Positions 22,874 to 29,899 of a DNA stretch of 33,775 bases are shown one piece after another (within the stretch, counting starts at the first letter, position 1; every line of letters starts with the position of its first letter). The notes beneath the pieces were generated by a model. That model worked only from the letters and a program-made list of their open reading frames with translations, did no database searches and was not told the DNA's origin. The DNA is from an uncultured Clostridia bacterium (GTDB taxonomy: Bacteria > Bacillota > Clostridia > Oscillospirales > Ruminococcaceae): the NCBI GenBank assembly GCA_947625155.1, contig CANQNG010000021.1:1-33775 (forward strand). Reading direction: 5' to 3'. A program made the position numbers and the translations under genes.

Positions 22874-23438
22874 ATTTCTTCTTTCGCCGTACAGAGTATC
22901 CGAAATCTCCGCATTTGCGCCCCAGTGCAAAATACTCCCCGTGTGCATAGGCAAGCAGACCAGCCTGCCGGAGATCCAGCTTGCCTTTGCTGTCGAGCAG
23001 GCGCTCCTCGACCTGTACGCCGACGATCTCCGCTAGGAACATGGTGTGCGTGCCGAGGGCTTTCTGCTCCGTGACACGGCATTCCAGACTGACCGGACAA
23101 GAGGCGATGATGGGTGCGGCGACCTGTTCGCCCGGCAGCAGTTCCAGATGGCAGTGCTGTGCCTTGTTGAGCTTTGCGCCGGTCTTCATGCCGCAGAAGT
23201 CCACGGTCTTTGCCATGGATGCGGTGGGCAGATTGATGACGAATTCGCCGCTTTCCGCAATGATCCGGTAGGAGAACCGTTCCGGGCGCACAGAAATATA
23301 AGTCATGGGCGGATGGGTGCAGACGATGCCTGTCCATGCGACTGTCAGGATATTGGGCTGTTCCAGTGTGCCGCAGCTCACGAGCGCAGGCGGCACAGGC
23401 GCAAGCAGGGCGCTGCCTTTCCAACTGACCTTGCTCAT
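22872..23438 (-). CDS. Flavin reductase-like domain protein
   Basis: 188 residues from the ATG at 23438; a GTG seven codons upstream is an alternative, and neither has a strong ribosome site. The FMN-binding split-barrel pattern is clear: MSKVSWKGSALLAPVPPALVSC, NILTVAWTGIVCTHPPMTYISVRPERFSY, EFVINLPTASMAKTVDFCG, and the HTMFLAEIVGVQVEE strand. Members bind FMN and either reduce free flavin or work as electron-transfer flavoproteins. It is a single-gene unit with its own promoter and terminator. Physiological partner unknown. Confidence 0.88.
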   Translation of the reverse strand: MSKVSWKGSALLAPVPPALVSCGTLEQPNILTVAWTGIVCTHPPMTYISVRPERFSYRIIAESGEFVINLPTASMAKTVDFCGMKTGAKLNKAQHCHLELLPGEQVAAPIIASCPVSLECRVTEQKALGTHTMFLAEIVGVQVEERLLDSKGKLDLRQAGLLAYAHGEYFALGRKCGDFGYSVRRKKK

Positions 23439-23521
23439 GTTTGGCTCATCAGATCCCACTCCATAAAGATCCCTCCCGATCTCAAATAAAATGCAGATGC
23501 TGGCTTCTCCCCGATACTACT

Positions 23522-23550
23522 ATTATACTTTACCCAAAAGAAAAAGTCAA
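23522..23550 (-). promoter_or_regulatory. Sigma-A promoter for the flavin-reductase-like gene
   Basis: Minus strand TTGACT (23550-23545), 17-bp spacer, TATAAT (23527-23522). With the opposite promoter at 23616-23644 it makes a compact divergent control region in the 372-bp gap 23439-23810. Confidence 0.7.
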
Positions 23551-23615
23551 CAGATCTTGAGAGAAAAAGCTGCCGCAAGGCAGTGTGGCTGCCGTGGAAA
23601 ATTCCTATAATAGGG

Positions 23616-23644
23616 TAGACAAATGCGTGATCTTATGGTATAAT
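23616..23644 (+). promoter_or_regulatory. Extended -10 promoter for the nucleoside kinase
   Basis: TAGACA (23616-23621), 17-bp spacer, TATAAT (23639-23644) preceded by TGG. The resulting 5' leader is about 160 nt, with a TGCACC / GGTGCA inverted repeat near 23675-23700 and short possible upstream reading frames. Confidence 0.65.
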
Positions 23645-23810
23645 AGATATGCTGCCCCGCAAGCAGCCGATCTTTGCACCGGGGACAAAACGCAGGTGCA
23701 GAGGGAGGATGAACGGTGACGGCAGTCTGCCGCTATGGTATGATCGGTCAGTACTGTGCATATACCTCAAGTGCGCAGATGATCTTTAAGTTGAAGGGGG
23801 TATCCGTCTT

Positions 23811-24731
23811 ATGTCGATCGCACTTGCTGCTATCAATGCCGCATTGCAGAAAGATCCAGCTGCCTATGTGCAGTCTGTCAACGAAAACTACCACGCCCAG
23901 CTCCATGCCATTGCTGAGGACATCAAGGAGCACCGCCACGAGCGCCCGATCATTTTGCTCTGCGGTCCGTCCGGTTCGGGGAAAACGACATCGGCTCTGA
24001 TGATCGAGAAATATCTGGACGAGGGGGGCTTTGAGACACATACGCTGTCTCTGGATAACTATTTCAGCCCGCTCTCCGATGCGGAGAAGGCACTGTTCGC
24101 CGCAGGAAAGCTTGATCTCGAATCGCCGAGCCGTATCGACAGCGATTTCCTGACCCGGCAGCTCACAGCTATCTACAATTGTGAGCCGGTCGTGCTGCCG
24201 GAGTATGATTTCAAGCACTCCCTGCGCACCTTCCCGGGCAAGATCCTGCACCGCAAGCCGGGGGAACTGGTCATTTTAGAGGGCATCCATAGCCTGAACC
24301 CGGACATTATCAGCTTTCCGGATGAAAAAAGCGCTAAAATTTACGTTTCTGTCCGCACCCGCATCATGCAGGACGACACGGAACTGCATCCGTCCAAGAT
24401 CCGCCTCATGCGCCGTCTGGTGCGGGATAAGATCTTCCGTGACCGGTCGTTCCACGATACGCTGATGATGTTCTCCAGCGTGGAAGAGGGCGAAAACAAA
24501 TACATCATGCCCTACAAATACCGCTCTACTTATGATGTCGACACGTTCCATGCGTATGAGATCTGCGCCTACCGTCCGTTTTTGCTGGAGGCGTTTCGGG
24601 AAATGCCGGAAAGCCCTTTGGTAAGCGATATGCTGACATATCTGGAAAAGACTGCCCCGCTGGATGCGGCTTGTATCCCGAAGGATTCTCTCATCTGTGA
24701 ATTCATCGGGAACGGACAGTTCAATTCCTGA
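23811..24731 (+). CDS. Uridine kinase-like nucleoside kinase
   Basis: 306 residues; ATG at 23811 with AAGGGGG about 10 nt upstream. The P-loop GPSGSGKTT (about 52-60), the substrate-side LDNYFSPL motif, YDFKHSLR and LEGIHSLNP are those of the uridine/phosphoribulokinase family, which phosphorylates a nucleoside or sugar hydroxyl with ATP. Related clostridial nucleoside kinases are often about 550 residues with an N-terminal TGS/threonyl-tRNA-synthetase-like part. This protein has only about 45 residues before the kinase, so it is a short form. True substrate unknown. Confidence 0.9.
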   Translation: MSIALAAINAALQKDPAAYVQSVNENYHAQLHAIAEDIKEHRHERPIILLCGPSGSGKTTSALMIEKYLDEGGFETHTLSLDNYFSPLSDAEKALFAAGKLDLESPSRIDSDFLTRQLTAIYNCEPVVLPEYDFKHSLRTFPGKILHRKPGELVILEGIHSLNPDIISFPDEKSAKIYVSVRTRIMQDDTELHPSKIRLMRRLVRDKIFRDRSFHDTLMMFSSVEEGENKYIMPYKYRSTYDVDTFHAYEICAYRPFLLEAFREMPESPLVSDMLTYLEKTAPLDAACIPKDSLICEFIGNGQFNS

Positions 24732-24812
24732 AAATCCCCATTTCCGGCTGAAAAAACCAGTTGTTGTGCAAAATGTACAATAAAACGACTTTGCGTTAGG
24801 TGAGAATGCGGA

Positions 24813-24841
24813 TAGACTTTTCGTTTTTTATGTGTTATAAT
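24813..24841 (+). promoter_or_regulatory. Extended -10 promoter of the hydrogenase operon
   Basis: TAGACT (24813-24818), 17-bp spacer, TATAAT (24836-24841) preceded by TGT. It drives hydC-hydB-hydA, which has no internal terminator. Confidence 0.7.
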
Positions 24842-24853
24842 ATTGTCAGGCAT

Positions 24854-24913
24854 GTAAACCAGTGCAACTTTTTCCTGATGACTGGTTTACCGAAGCACCG
24901 GCTCATGCGGTGC
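24854..24913 (+). promoter_or_regulatory. Structured 5' leader of the hydrogenase mRNA
   Basis: Two perfect stems: GTAAACCAGT (24854-24863) with ACTGGTTTAC (24881-24890), 10 bp and a 17-nt loop; then GCACCG (24895-24900) with CGGTGC (24908-24913), 6 bp and a 7-nt loop. No T-run follows, and the ribosome site GGGAGG is at 24929-24934. It may stabilise the mRNA or be a protein- or ligand-binding leader. It does not match the Rex operator pattern. Confidence 0.55.
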
Positions 24914-24941
24914 CATGCAATACATACTGGGAGGTTACACA

Positions 24942-25439
24942 ATGGCTGAAACAACAAAGAAAACGGTCCCCTTCAGCGGCACCCCCGAACAGGAACAGCA
25001 GCTCCGTGCTGTCATTGCCGCACATAAGGACAGCCAGGGCGCATTGATGCCCGTGCTTCAGAAAGCACAGGACATTTATGGGTATCTGCCGATCGAGGTG
25101 CAGAAGATCATCTCGGATGAAATGAGCATCCCGCTGGAAAAGATCTACGGCGTTGTGACATTCTATGCACAGTTCTCGCTGTATCCGAAGGGCAAGTATA
25201 ATATTTCTGTCTGTCTCGGTACGGCTTGCTATGTAAAAGGCTCCGGTGACATTTTCAACAAGCTCCAAGAAGTGCTCCAGATCGGCAGCGGCGAATGTAC
25301 GGCTGACGGAAAGTTCTCGCTGGAAGCCTGCCGCTGCATCGGTGCATGCGGTCTTGCACCTGTCATGACGGTGAACGAGGACGTTTACGGTCGTCTGACA
25401 GTGGATGATGTTGCCGATATTCTGGCTAAATACGAGTAA
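24942..25439 (+). CDS. hydC: NADH-linked [FeFe] hydrogenase, NuoE-like subunit
   Basis: 165 residues from the ATG at 24942, 8 nt after GGGAGG; an upstream in-frame ATG (24915) precedes that ribosome site and is unlikely. This thioredoxin-fold [2Fe-2S] subunit passes electrons within the HydABC complex. The N-terminal helical bundle includes the VYGVVTFYAQF-type strand; the cluster cysteines lie in CLGTACYVKGS and EACRCIGACGLAP. It is the first gene of hydCBA, 63 bp before hydB. In Ruminococcus and Thermotoga such trimers use NADH plus reduced ferredoxin to make H2 (electron confurcation); that role is by family. Confidence 0.95.
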   Translation: MAETTKKTVPFSGTPEQEQQLRAVIAAHKDSQGALMPVLQKAQDIYGYLPIEVQKIISDEMSIPLEKIYGVVTFYAQFSLYPKGKYNISVCLGTACYVKGSGDIFNKLQEVLQIGSGECTADGKFSLEACRCIGACGLAPVMTVNEDVYGRLTVDDVADILAKYE

Positions 25440-25502
25440 TGCCCGCTGCCCGGGACATCTGCTTTCCCGGACAGGACCTACATAACAAGGAGGAAAATAT
25501 AC

Positions 25503-27407
25503 ATGAAATCGTTGCAGGAGATCCAGGCGATCCGTGAGGCTATGCACCCGGAGCTTGAGCTGCGGCATGAAGGCTCTCAGGAAGCCTCCAGCAAGTACGA
25601 GAAGCATGTCCTCATCTGCGGCGGTACCGGCTGTACATCTTCCGGTTCTGCTGCCATTGAGGCTGCACTGCATACAGAGATCGACAAGGCAGGGCTGCAT
25701 GACAAGGTACAGGTCGTTAAGACCGGATGCTTTGGTCTGTGCGCACTTGGTCCGATCATGATCGTGTACCCGGAGGGTACGTTCTATTCCCGCATCAAGG
25801 CGGAGGATATCCCGAAAGTCGTGGAGAGCCACATCGTCAACGGCGAACCTGTCAAGGAACTGCTGTACGAGGAGACCGTGACCGATGCCGGTATCGAGTC
25901 CCTGAATGAGACGAGCTTCTACAAGAAGCAGCATCGTGTCGCACTGCGCAACTGCGGCAACATCAACCCGGAGTGCATCGATGAGTACATCGGTAAGGAC
26001 GGCTACAAGGCACTTGCCAAAGTCCTGAAGGAAATGACACCGGAAGAGGTCATCAAGACTGTTCTCGATTCCGGGCTGCGTGGTCGTGGCGGCGGCGGCT
26101 TCCCGACCGGCAGAAAGTGGCAGCTTGCCCGTGACATCGTACCGGATGCTGACCAGAAATATGTATGCTGCAACGCCGATGAGGGCGACCCCGGCGCATT
26201 TATGGATCGTTCCGTGCTGGAGGGCGACCCGCATGTCGTTCTGGAAGCTATGGCGATCGCTGGCTATGCGATCGGTGCGACACAGGGCTATATCTACGTC
26301 CGTGCAGAGTACCCGATCGCTGTTGAGCGTCTGCGCATCGCTATCGGGCAGGCAAGAGAGTATGGCGTGCTTGGCAAAAACATCTTCGGTACAGGCTTTG
26401 ACTTTGACATTGACCTGAGACTGGGCGCTGGTGCGTTCGTCTGCGGTGAGGAAACGGCACTGATGACATCTATCGAGGGCAACCGTGGTGAACCTCGTCC
26501 GAGACCGCCGTTCCCGGCTGAAAAGGGTCTGTATCAGAAGCCGACCATCCTCAACAACGTGGAAACGTATGCAAATATCCCGCAGATCATCCTCAACGGG
26601 GCAGAGTGGTTCGCTTCCATGGGTACGGAAAAGTCCAAGGGTACTAAGGTATTCGCCCTCGGCGGCAAGATCAAGAATACGGGTCTGGTAGAAGTACCGA
26701 TGGGTACTACCCTGCGTGAGGTCGTAGAGGAGATCGGCGGCGGCATCCCGAATGGCAAGAAGTTCAAGGCTGCCCAGACCGGCGGACCTTCCGGCGGCTG
26801 CATCTCTGCGGAGAATTTTGACATCCCGATCGACTATGACAACCTGATCTCTATCGGTTCGATGATGGGTTCCGGCGGTCTGATCGTTATGGATGAGGAC
26901 AACTGCATGGTCGATATTGCCAAATTCTTCCTCGAATTCACCGTTGACGAGTCCTGCGGCAAGTGTACGCCCTGCCGTATCGGTACGAAGAGAATGTACG
27001 AAATGCTTGACAAGATCACCAAGGGCAAGGCTACCCTCGAAGATCTCGACAAGCTCGAAGAACTGTGCTATTACATCAAGGCGAACTCCCTCTGCGGTCT
27101 GGGTCAGACAGCCCCGAACCCGGTCCTGTCTACGCTCAAGAATTTCCGCAATGAATATGAGGCGCATGTTGTTGACAAGAAGTGCCCTGCCGGTGTCTGC
27201 AAAGATCTGCTGATGTTCTCCATTGATCCGGAGAAGTGCGTTGGCTGCGGTCTGTGCGCAAAGAACTGCCCGGTCGGTGCCATTTCTCAGGGTGACTATA
27301 CTGCCCCCGGCAAGAAGCGTGCCGCTTACGTCATTGACACCACGAAGTGCGTGAAGTGCGGTGCATGTATGGACAACTGCCGCCCGAAAGCAATTTCCAA
27401 AGGTTAA
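25503..27407 (+). CDS. hydB: NADH-linked [FeFe] hydrogenase, NuoF-like flavin subunit
   Basis: 634 residues. The order is: an N-terminal thioredoxin-like [2Fe-2S] domain (ICGGTGCTSSG and VKTGCFGLCALGP), the FMN/NADH domain with GRGGGGFPTGRKW and GAGAFVCGEETALM, the SLBB-like region, the [4Fe-4S] site ESCGKCTPCRIG, and two C-terminal ferredoxin clusters (CVGCGLCAKNCPVG and CVKCGACMDNCRPKA). This full set is characteristic of bifurcating HydB: it binds NADH at FMN and splits or joins electrons. AAGGAGG precedes the ATG. hydA begins 14 nt after its stop. Confidence 0.96.
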   Translation: MKSLQEIQAIREAMHPELELRHEGSQEASSKYEKHVLICGGTGCTSSGSAAIEAALHTEIDKAGLHDKVQVVKTGCFGLCALGPIMIVYPEGTFYSRIKAEDIPKVVESHIVNGEPVKELLYEETVTDAGIESLNETSFYKKQHRVALRNCGNINPECIDEYIGKDGYKALAKVLKEMTPEEVIKTVLDSGLRGRGGGGFPTGRKWQLARDIVPDADQKYVCCNADEGDPGAFMDRSVLEGDPHVVLEAMAIAGYAIGATQGYIYVRAEYPIAVERLRIAIGQAREYGVLGKNIFGTGFDFDIDLRLGAGAFVCGEETALMTSIEGNRGEPRPRPPFPAEKGLYQKPTILNNVETYANIPQIILNGAEWFASMGTEKSKGTKVFALGGKIKNTGLVEVPMGTTLREVVEEIGGGIPNGKKFKAAQTGGPSGGCISAENFDIPIDYDNLISIGSMMGSGGLIVMDEDNCMVDIAKFFLEFTVDESCGKCTPCRIGTKRMYEMLDKITKGKATLEDLDKLEELCYYIKANSLCGLGQTAPNPVLSTLKNFRNEYEAHVVDKKCPAGVCKDLLMFSIDPEKCVGCGLCAKNCPVGAISQGDYTAPGKKRAAYVIDTTKCVKCGACMDNCRPKAISKG

Positions 27408-27421
27408 GGAGGAACTTTGAG

Positions 27422-29173
27422 ATGGCAGATATCAATGTAAAGATCAATGGCATTGCAGTTTCTGTTCCCAAGGGTACGACCATTCTCGAAGCTGCACACA
27501 AAGCAGGTGTCACCATTCCGACATTCTGCTATATGAAAGAGATCAACGAGATCGGCGCATGCCGCATCTGTATGGCAGAGATCAACGAGGGCAGAGGTTT
27601 CCGGCTGGTAGCTGCCTGCGTGTATCCGCTTGCCTTTGACGGCACGGAAGTACGCACCAACTCCCCGAAGGTGCTCGATTCCAGAAGAAAGACCCTCGAA
27701 CTCATCTTGTCCACCCACGACAAGAAGTGCCTCTCCTGCGTGAGAAGCGGTCACTGCGAATTGCAGGCGCTCTGCAACGAGATGGGCATTGAAGATGAGG
27801 AGACCTATGCAGGCGAGAAGCCGTCCTATGCGATCGACGATTCCGCTGTGCATATGTATCGTGACAATAACAAGTGCATCCTGTGCCGCCGCTGCGTAGC
27901 AGCTTGCTCCAAATGGCAGGGTATCGGTGTCATCGGACCGAACGAGCGTGGTTTCAAGACCAATATCGGCTCTGCCTTTGAAATGGGGCTGGGCGAGACA
28001 AGCTGCGTTTCCTGCGGTCAGTGTATCGCTGTCTGCCCAGTAGGTGCACTGTCTGAAAAGGACTTCACCGAGCAGGTATTTGCTGCCATTGCCGATGGAT
28101 CCAAGCACGTGATCGTGCAGACGGCTCCGGCTGTCCGTGCAGCACTTGGCGAGGAATTCGGCTACCCGATCGGCACGAATGTAGAGGGCAAGATGGTTGC
28201 TGCACTGCGCCGTCTGGGCTTTGATGATGTATTTGACACCGACTGGGGCGCAGACCTGACGATCATGGAAGAAGCTACCGAGTTTGTGGACAGATTCCAG
28301 AACGGCGGCAAGCTGCCGATGATCACATCTTGCTCTCCCGGCTGGGTAAAATACTGCGAGCACTATTTCCCGGAGATGACCGACAACCTCTCCACCTGCA
28401 AGTCCCCGCATCAGATGCTGGGTGCTGTTGCTAAGACCTACTATGCGGAGAAGCTTGGCATCAAGGCTGAGGATATTGTCGTTGTCAGCGTAATGCCCTG
28501 CACTGCCAAGAAGTTTGAGATCGGCAGAGCAGACGAGAATGCCGCAGGCGTTCCGGACGTAGATTATGTTCTCACCACCCGTGAGCTGGCAAGAATGATC
28601 CGCCGTGCAGGCTTGAACTTCACAGCACTGCCGGATGAGGACTTTGACGATCCGCTGGGTCTGTCTGCTGGTGCAGGCGACATCTTCGGTGCGACCGGCG
28701 GTGTTATGGAAGCTGCTCTGCGTACCGCTTACTGCTGGCTGTCCGGCAATAACGAGGAAGTGGTAGAGTTCCATGAAGTCCGTGGCACGGACGGCATCAA
28801 GCGTTCGACCATTGACATCAACGGCACACAGATCCGGGTCGCTGTCGCAAGCGGTCTGGCAAATGCCGGTGAGCTGCTTCGGAAGGTACAGAGCGGCGAG
28901 GAGCAGGTCGACTTCATTGAGATCATGGGCTGCCCCGGCGGCTGTGTCAACGGCGGTGGTCAGCCGCAGCAGCCGGCAAGTGTCCGCAACTTTGAGGACA
29001 TCCGGGCACTGCGTGCCAAGGCGCTCTACGCTGAGGATGCTGCAAAGTCGCTTCGTCTGTCTCACCTGAATGCCGACGTTCAGAAGCTCTACGAGGAGTA
29101 TCTGGAGAAGCCCGGCAGTCACAAGGCACACGAACTGCTGCATACTTCCTATGTAAAGCGCTCCGTGAACTAA
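27422..29173 (+). CDS. hydA: [FeFe] hydrogenase catalytic subunit
   Basis: 583 residues from the ATG at 27422 (AGGAGG upstream); a longer frame runs back into hydB and is not the start. The N-terminal [2Fe-2S] domain (CYMKEINEIGACRIC) is followed by a His-ligated [4Fe-4S] (HDKKCLSCVRSGHCELQALC), a two-cluster ferredoxin domain (CILCRRCVAAC and CVSCGQCIAVCP), then the H-cluster domain with all three signatures: TSCSPGWVKYCE, MPCTAKKFE and MGCPGGCVNGGG. It makes H2 from electrons supplied by HydB/HydC and ferredoxin. It lacks the extra C-terminal [2Fe-2S] of Thermotoga HydA. The maturases HydEFG are not in the window. Confidence 0.97.
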   Translation: MADINVKINGIAVSVPKGTTILEAAHKAGVTIPTFCYMKEINEIGACRICMAEINEGRGFRLVAACVYPLAFDGTEVRTNSPKVLDSRRKTLELILSTHDKKCLSCVRSGHCELQALCNEMGIEDEETYAGEKPSYAIDDSAVHMYRDNNKCILCRRCVAACSKWQGIGVIGPNERGFKTNIGSAFEMGLGETSCVSCGQCIAVCPVGALSEKDFTEQVFAAIADGSKHVIVQTAPAVRAALGEEFGYPIGTNVEGKMVAALRRLGFDDVFDTDWGADLTIMEEATEFVDRFQNGGKLPMITSCSPGWVKYCEHYFPEMTDNLSTCKSPHQMLGAVAKTYYAEKLGIKAEDIVVVSVMPCTAKKFEIGRADENAAGVPDVDYVLTTRELARMIRRAGLNFTALPDEDFDDPLGLSAGAGDIFGATGGVMEAALRTAYCWLSGNNEEVVEFHEVRGTDGIKRSTIDINGTQIRVAVASGLANAGELLRKVQSGEEQVDFIEIMGCPGGCVNGGGQPQQPASVRNFEDIRALRAKALYAEDAAKSLRLSHLNADVQKLYEEYLEKPGSHKAHELLHTSYVKRSVN

Positions 29174-29182
29174 GATAATGTA

Positions 29183-29211
29183 AAACCCCTTGCCGGTCTG
29201 GCAAGGGGTTT
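29183..29211. terminator. Bidirectional terminator after hydA
   Basis: A perfect 12-bp stem (AAACCCCTTGCC / GGCAAGGGGTTT) with a 5-nt loop; T5 follows on the plus strand and TTTTA on the minus strand. It serves hydA and the converging CotF-like genes. Confidence 0.9.
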
Positions 29212-29218
29212 TTGTGTC

Positions 29219-29467
29219 TCAGCCGGCAGTCTGGAATTTCTGCCTTACTTGCTGCAGCTTGGTCTGCTCCGCATTGTCAGCGGAATACCACCCTTTCGAG
29301 GACATCTCGGAGTAAATGCGTCCCTGCATGCCAAGCGACTCATTCAGGGCAGTCTTGAAGGACTGCTGTACGTCCGGTGTACTTGCCTCGATCGTACCGT
29401 GCAGGTACAGATCGCAGACACCTTTTTCCACCAGCAGCAGGTTCTCCATCAGATTCTGGTCGTTCAT
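29219..29467 (-). CDS. CotF-like small protein
   Basis: 82 residues with AGGAGGG before the ATG. The helical pattern NLLLVEKGVCDLYLHGTIEAS followed by VQQSFKTALNESLGMQGRIYSEMSSKGWY matches the spore coat CotF family (paired helices with a GWY motif near the end). In Bacilli CotF is a coat component; in Clostridia and Ruminococcaceae such proteins are common and not always tied to sporulation. It follows a smaller helical protein by 12 bp. Confidence 0.85.
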   Translation of the reverse strand: MNDQNLMENLLLVEKGVCDLYLHGTIEASTPDVQQSFKTALNESLGMQGRIYSEMSSKGWYSADNAEQTKLQQVRQKFQTAG

Positions 29468-29479
29468 GTGTTTCCCTCC

Positions 29480-29653
29480 TTACAGCAGTCCGTACAGGCT
29501 CGTGAAGATCTGCTGGTGCTTCTGTGCCATCTGCTGCACACAGCTTCGCAGGCTCTCGTCCTGTAACTGGTTCATGGTCTCGTTGCATTTGCTCTGGAAA
29601 AACTGCTCGTGTCCGAGTGCGTCTTCCACATACTGCAATTCTTTGGATGTCAT
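29480..29653 (-). CDS. Small helical protein paired with the CotF-like gene
   Basis: 57 residues from the ATG at 29653; GGAGG at 29666-29662 is 8 nt upstream, which favours this ATG over the GTG and ATG three and two codons earlier. It is two predicted helices (ELQYVEDALGHEQFFQSKCN and LQDESLRSCVQQMAQKHQQI), ending YGLL. The Glu-His-rich first helix and the QKHQ motif resemble the short partner often found next to CotF-like genes. Transcribed with it. Function unknown. Confidence 0.75.
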   Translation of the reverse strand: MTSKELQYVEDALGHEQFFQSKCNETMNQLQDESLRSCVQQMAQKHQQIFTSLYGLL

Positions 29654-29743
29654 ATCCATCACCTCCGACTATAGTATGGACGGTGTTCCGGAAGAATATA
29701 CAGCGGAAGAAAAGGGGGGAAGAAAGAATTTTGAAAATATTAC

Positions 29744-29770
29744 GCCCTTTGCGCTGAAGGCACAAAGGGC
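29744..29770 (-). terminator. Probable terminator of the pseudokinase operon
   Basis: GCCCTTTG / CAAAGGGC, 8 bp (9 with the flanking C-G) and an 11-nt loop. On the minus strand it lies beyond the second dispersed element, followed by TAATATTTTC. Its position mirrors the hairpin at 6069-6096. Confidence 0.6.
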
Positions 29771-29776
29771 GAATAC

Positions 29777-29899
29777 TTTCAGGTAAGATAAAGTAACAGT
29801 CGGGCAAGCCAACCTAAATTGCACTACCAGTTGAGCAAGCCGACCTTTGCCGCCGTAAGGCGGCATTGGGAAGCACAACGGGAGCGCAGGCTCTGCGCT
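29777..29899. repeat. Dispersed structured intergenic element, copy 2
   Basis: Block A (29777-29801) and block B (29835-29881) match copy 1 at 6100-6174. Between them this copy has an extra unit of about 30 nt, so the motif CAGTYRRGCAAGCCRACCT occurs twice in tandem. The hairpin GCCGCC-GTAA-GGCGGC is at 29849-29864. A last hairpin AGCGCAG / CTGCGCT (29883-29899) overlaps the stop codon of the PASTA gene. Confidence 0.75.

Noticed and set aside
23709-23810. Short upstream reading frames (ATG 23709, GTG 23716) in the leader of the nucleoside kinase
   Set aside because: The ATG directly abuts GGGAGG with no spacing, and the GTG frame runs into the kinase gene out of frame. A regulatory leader peptide is possible, but nothing else supports it.
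24903-27167. Minus-strand frame of 754 codons across hydC and hydB
   Set aside because: Antisense to two genes with every expected hydrogenase motif; its own translation shows no recognisable domain and no ribosome site.
29671-29700. Sporulation sigma-E-like promoter (TATATT then CATACTAT, minus strand) before the CotF-like pair
   Set aside because: The boxes resemble the consensus, but the start of transcription would fall on the ribosome site (29662-29666), leaving almost no leader.
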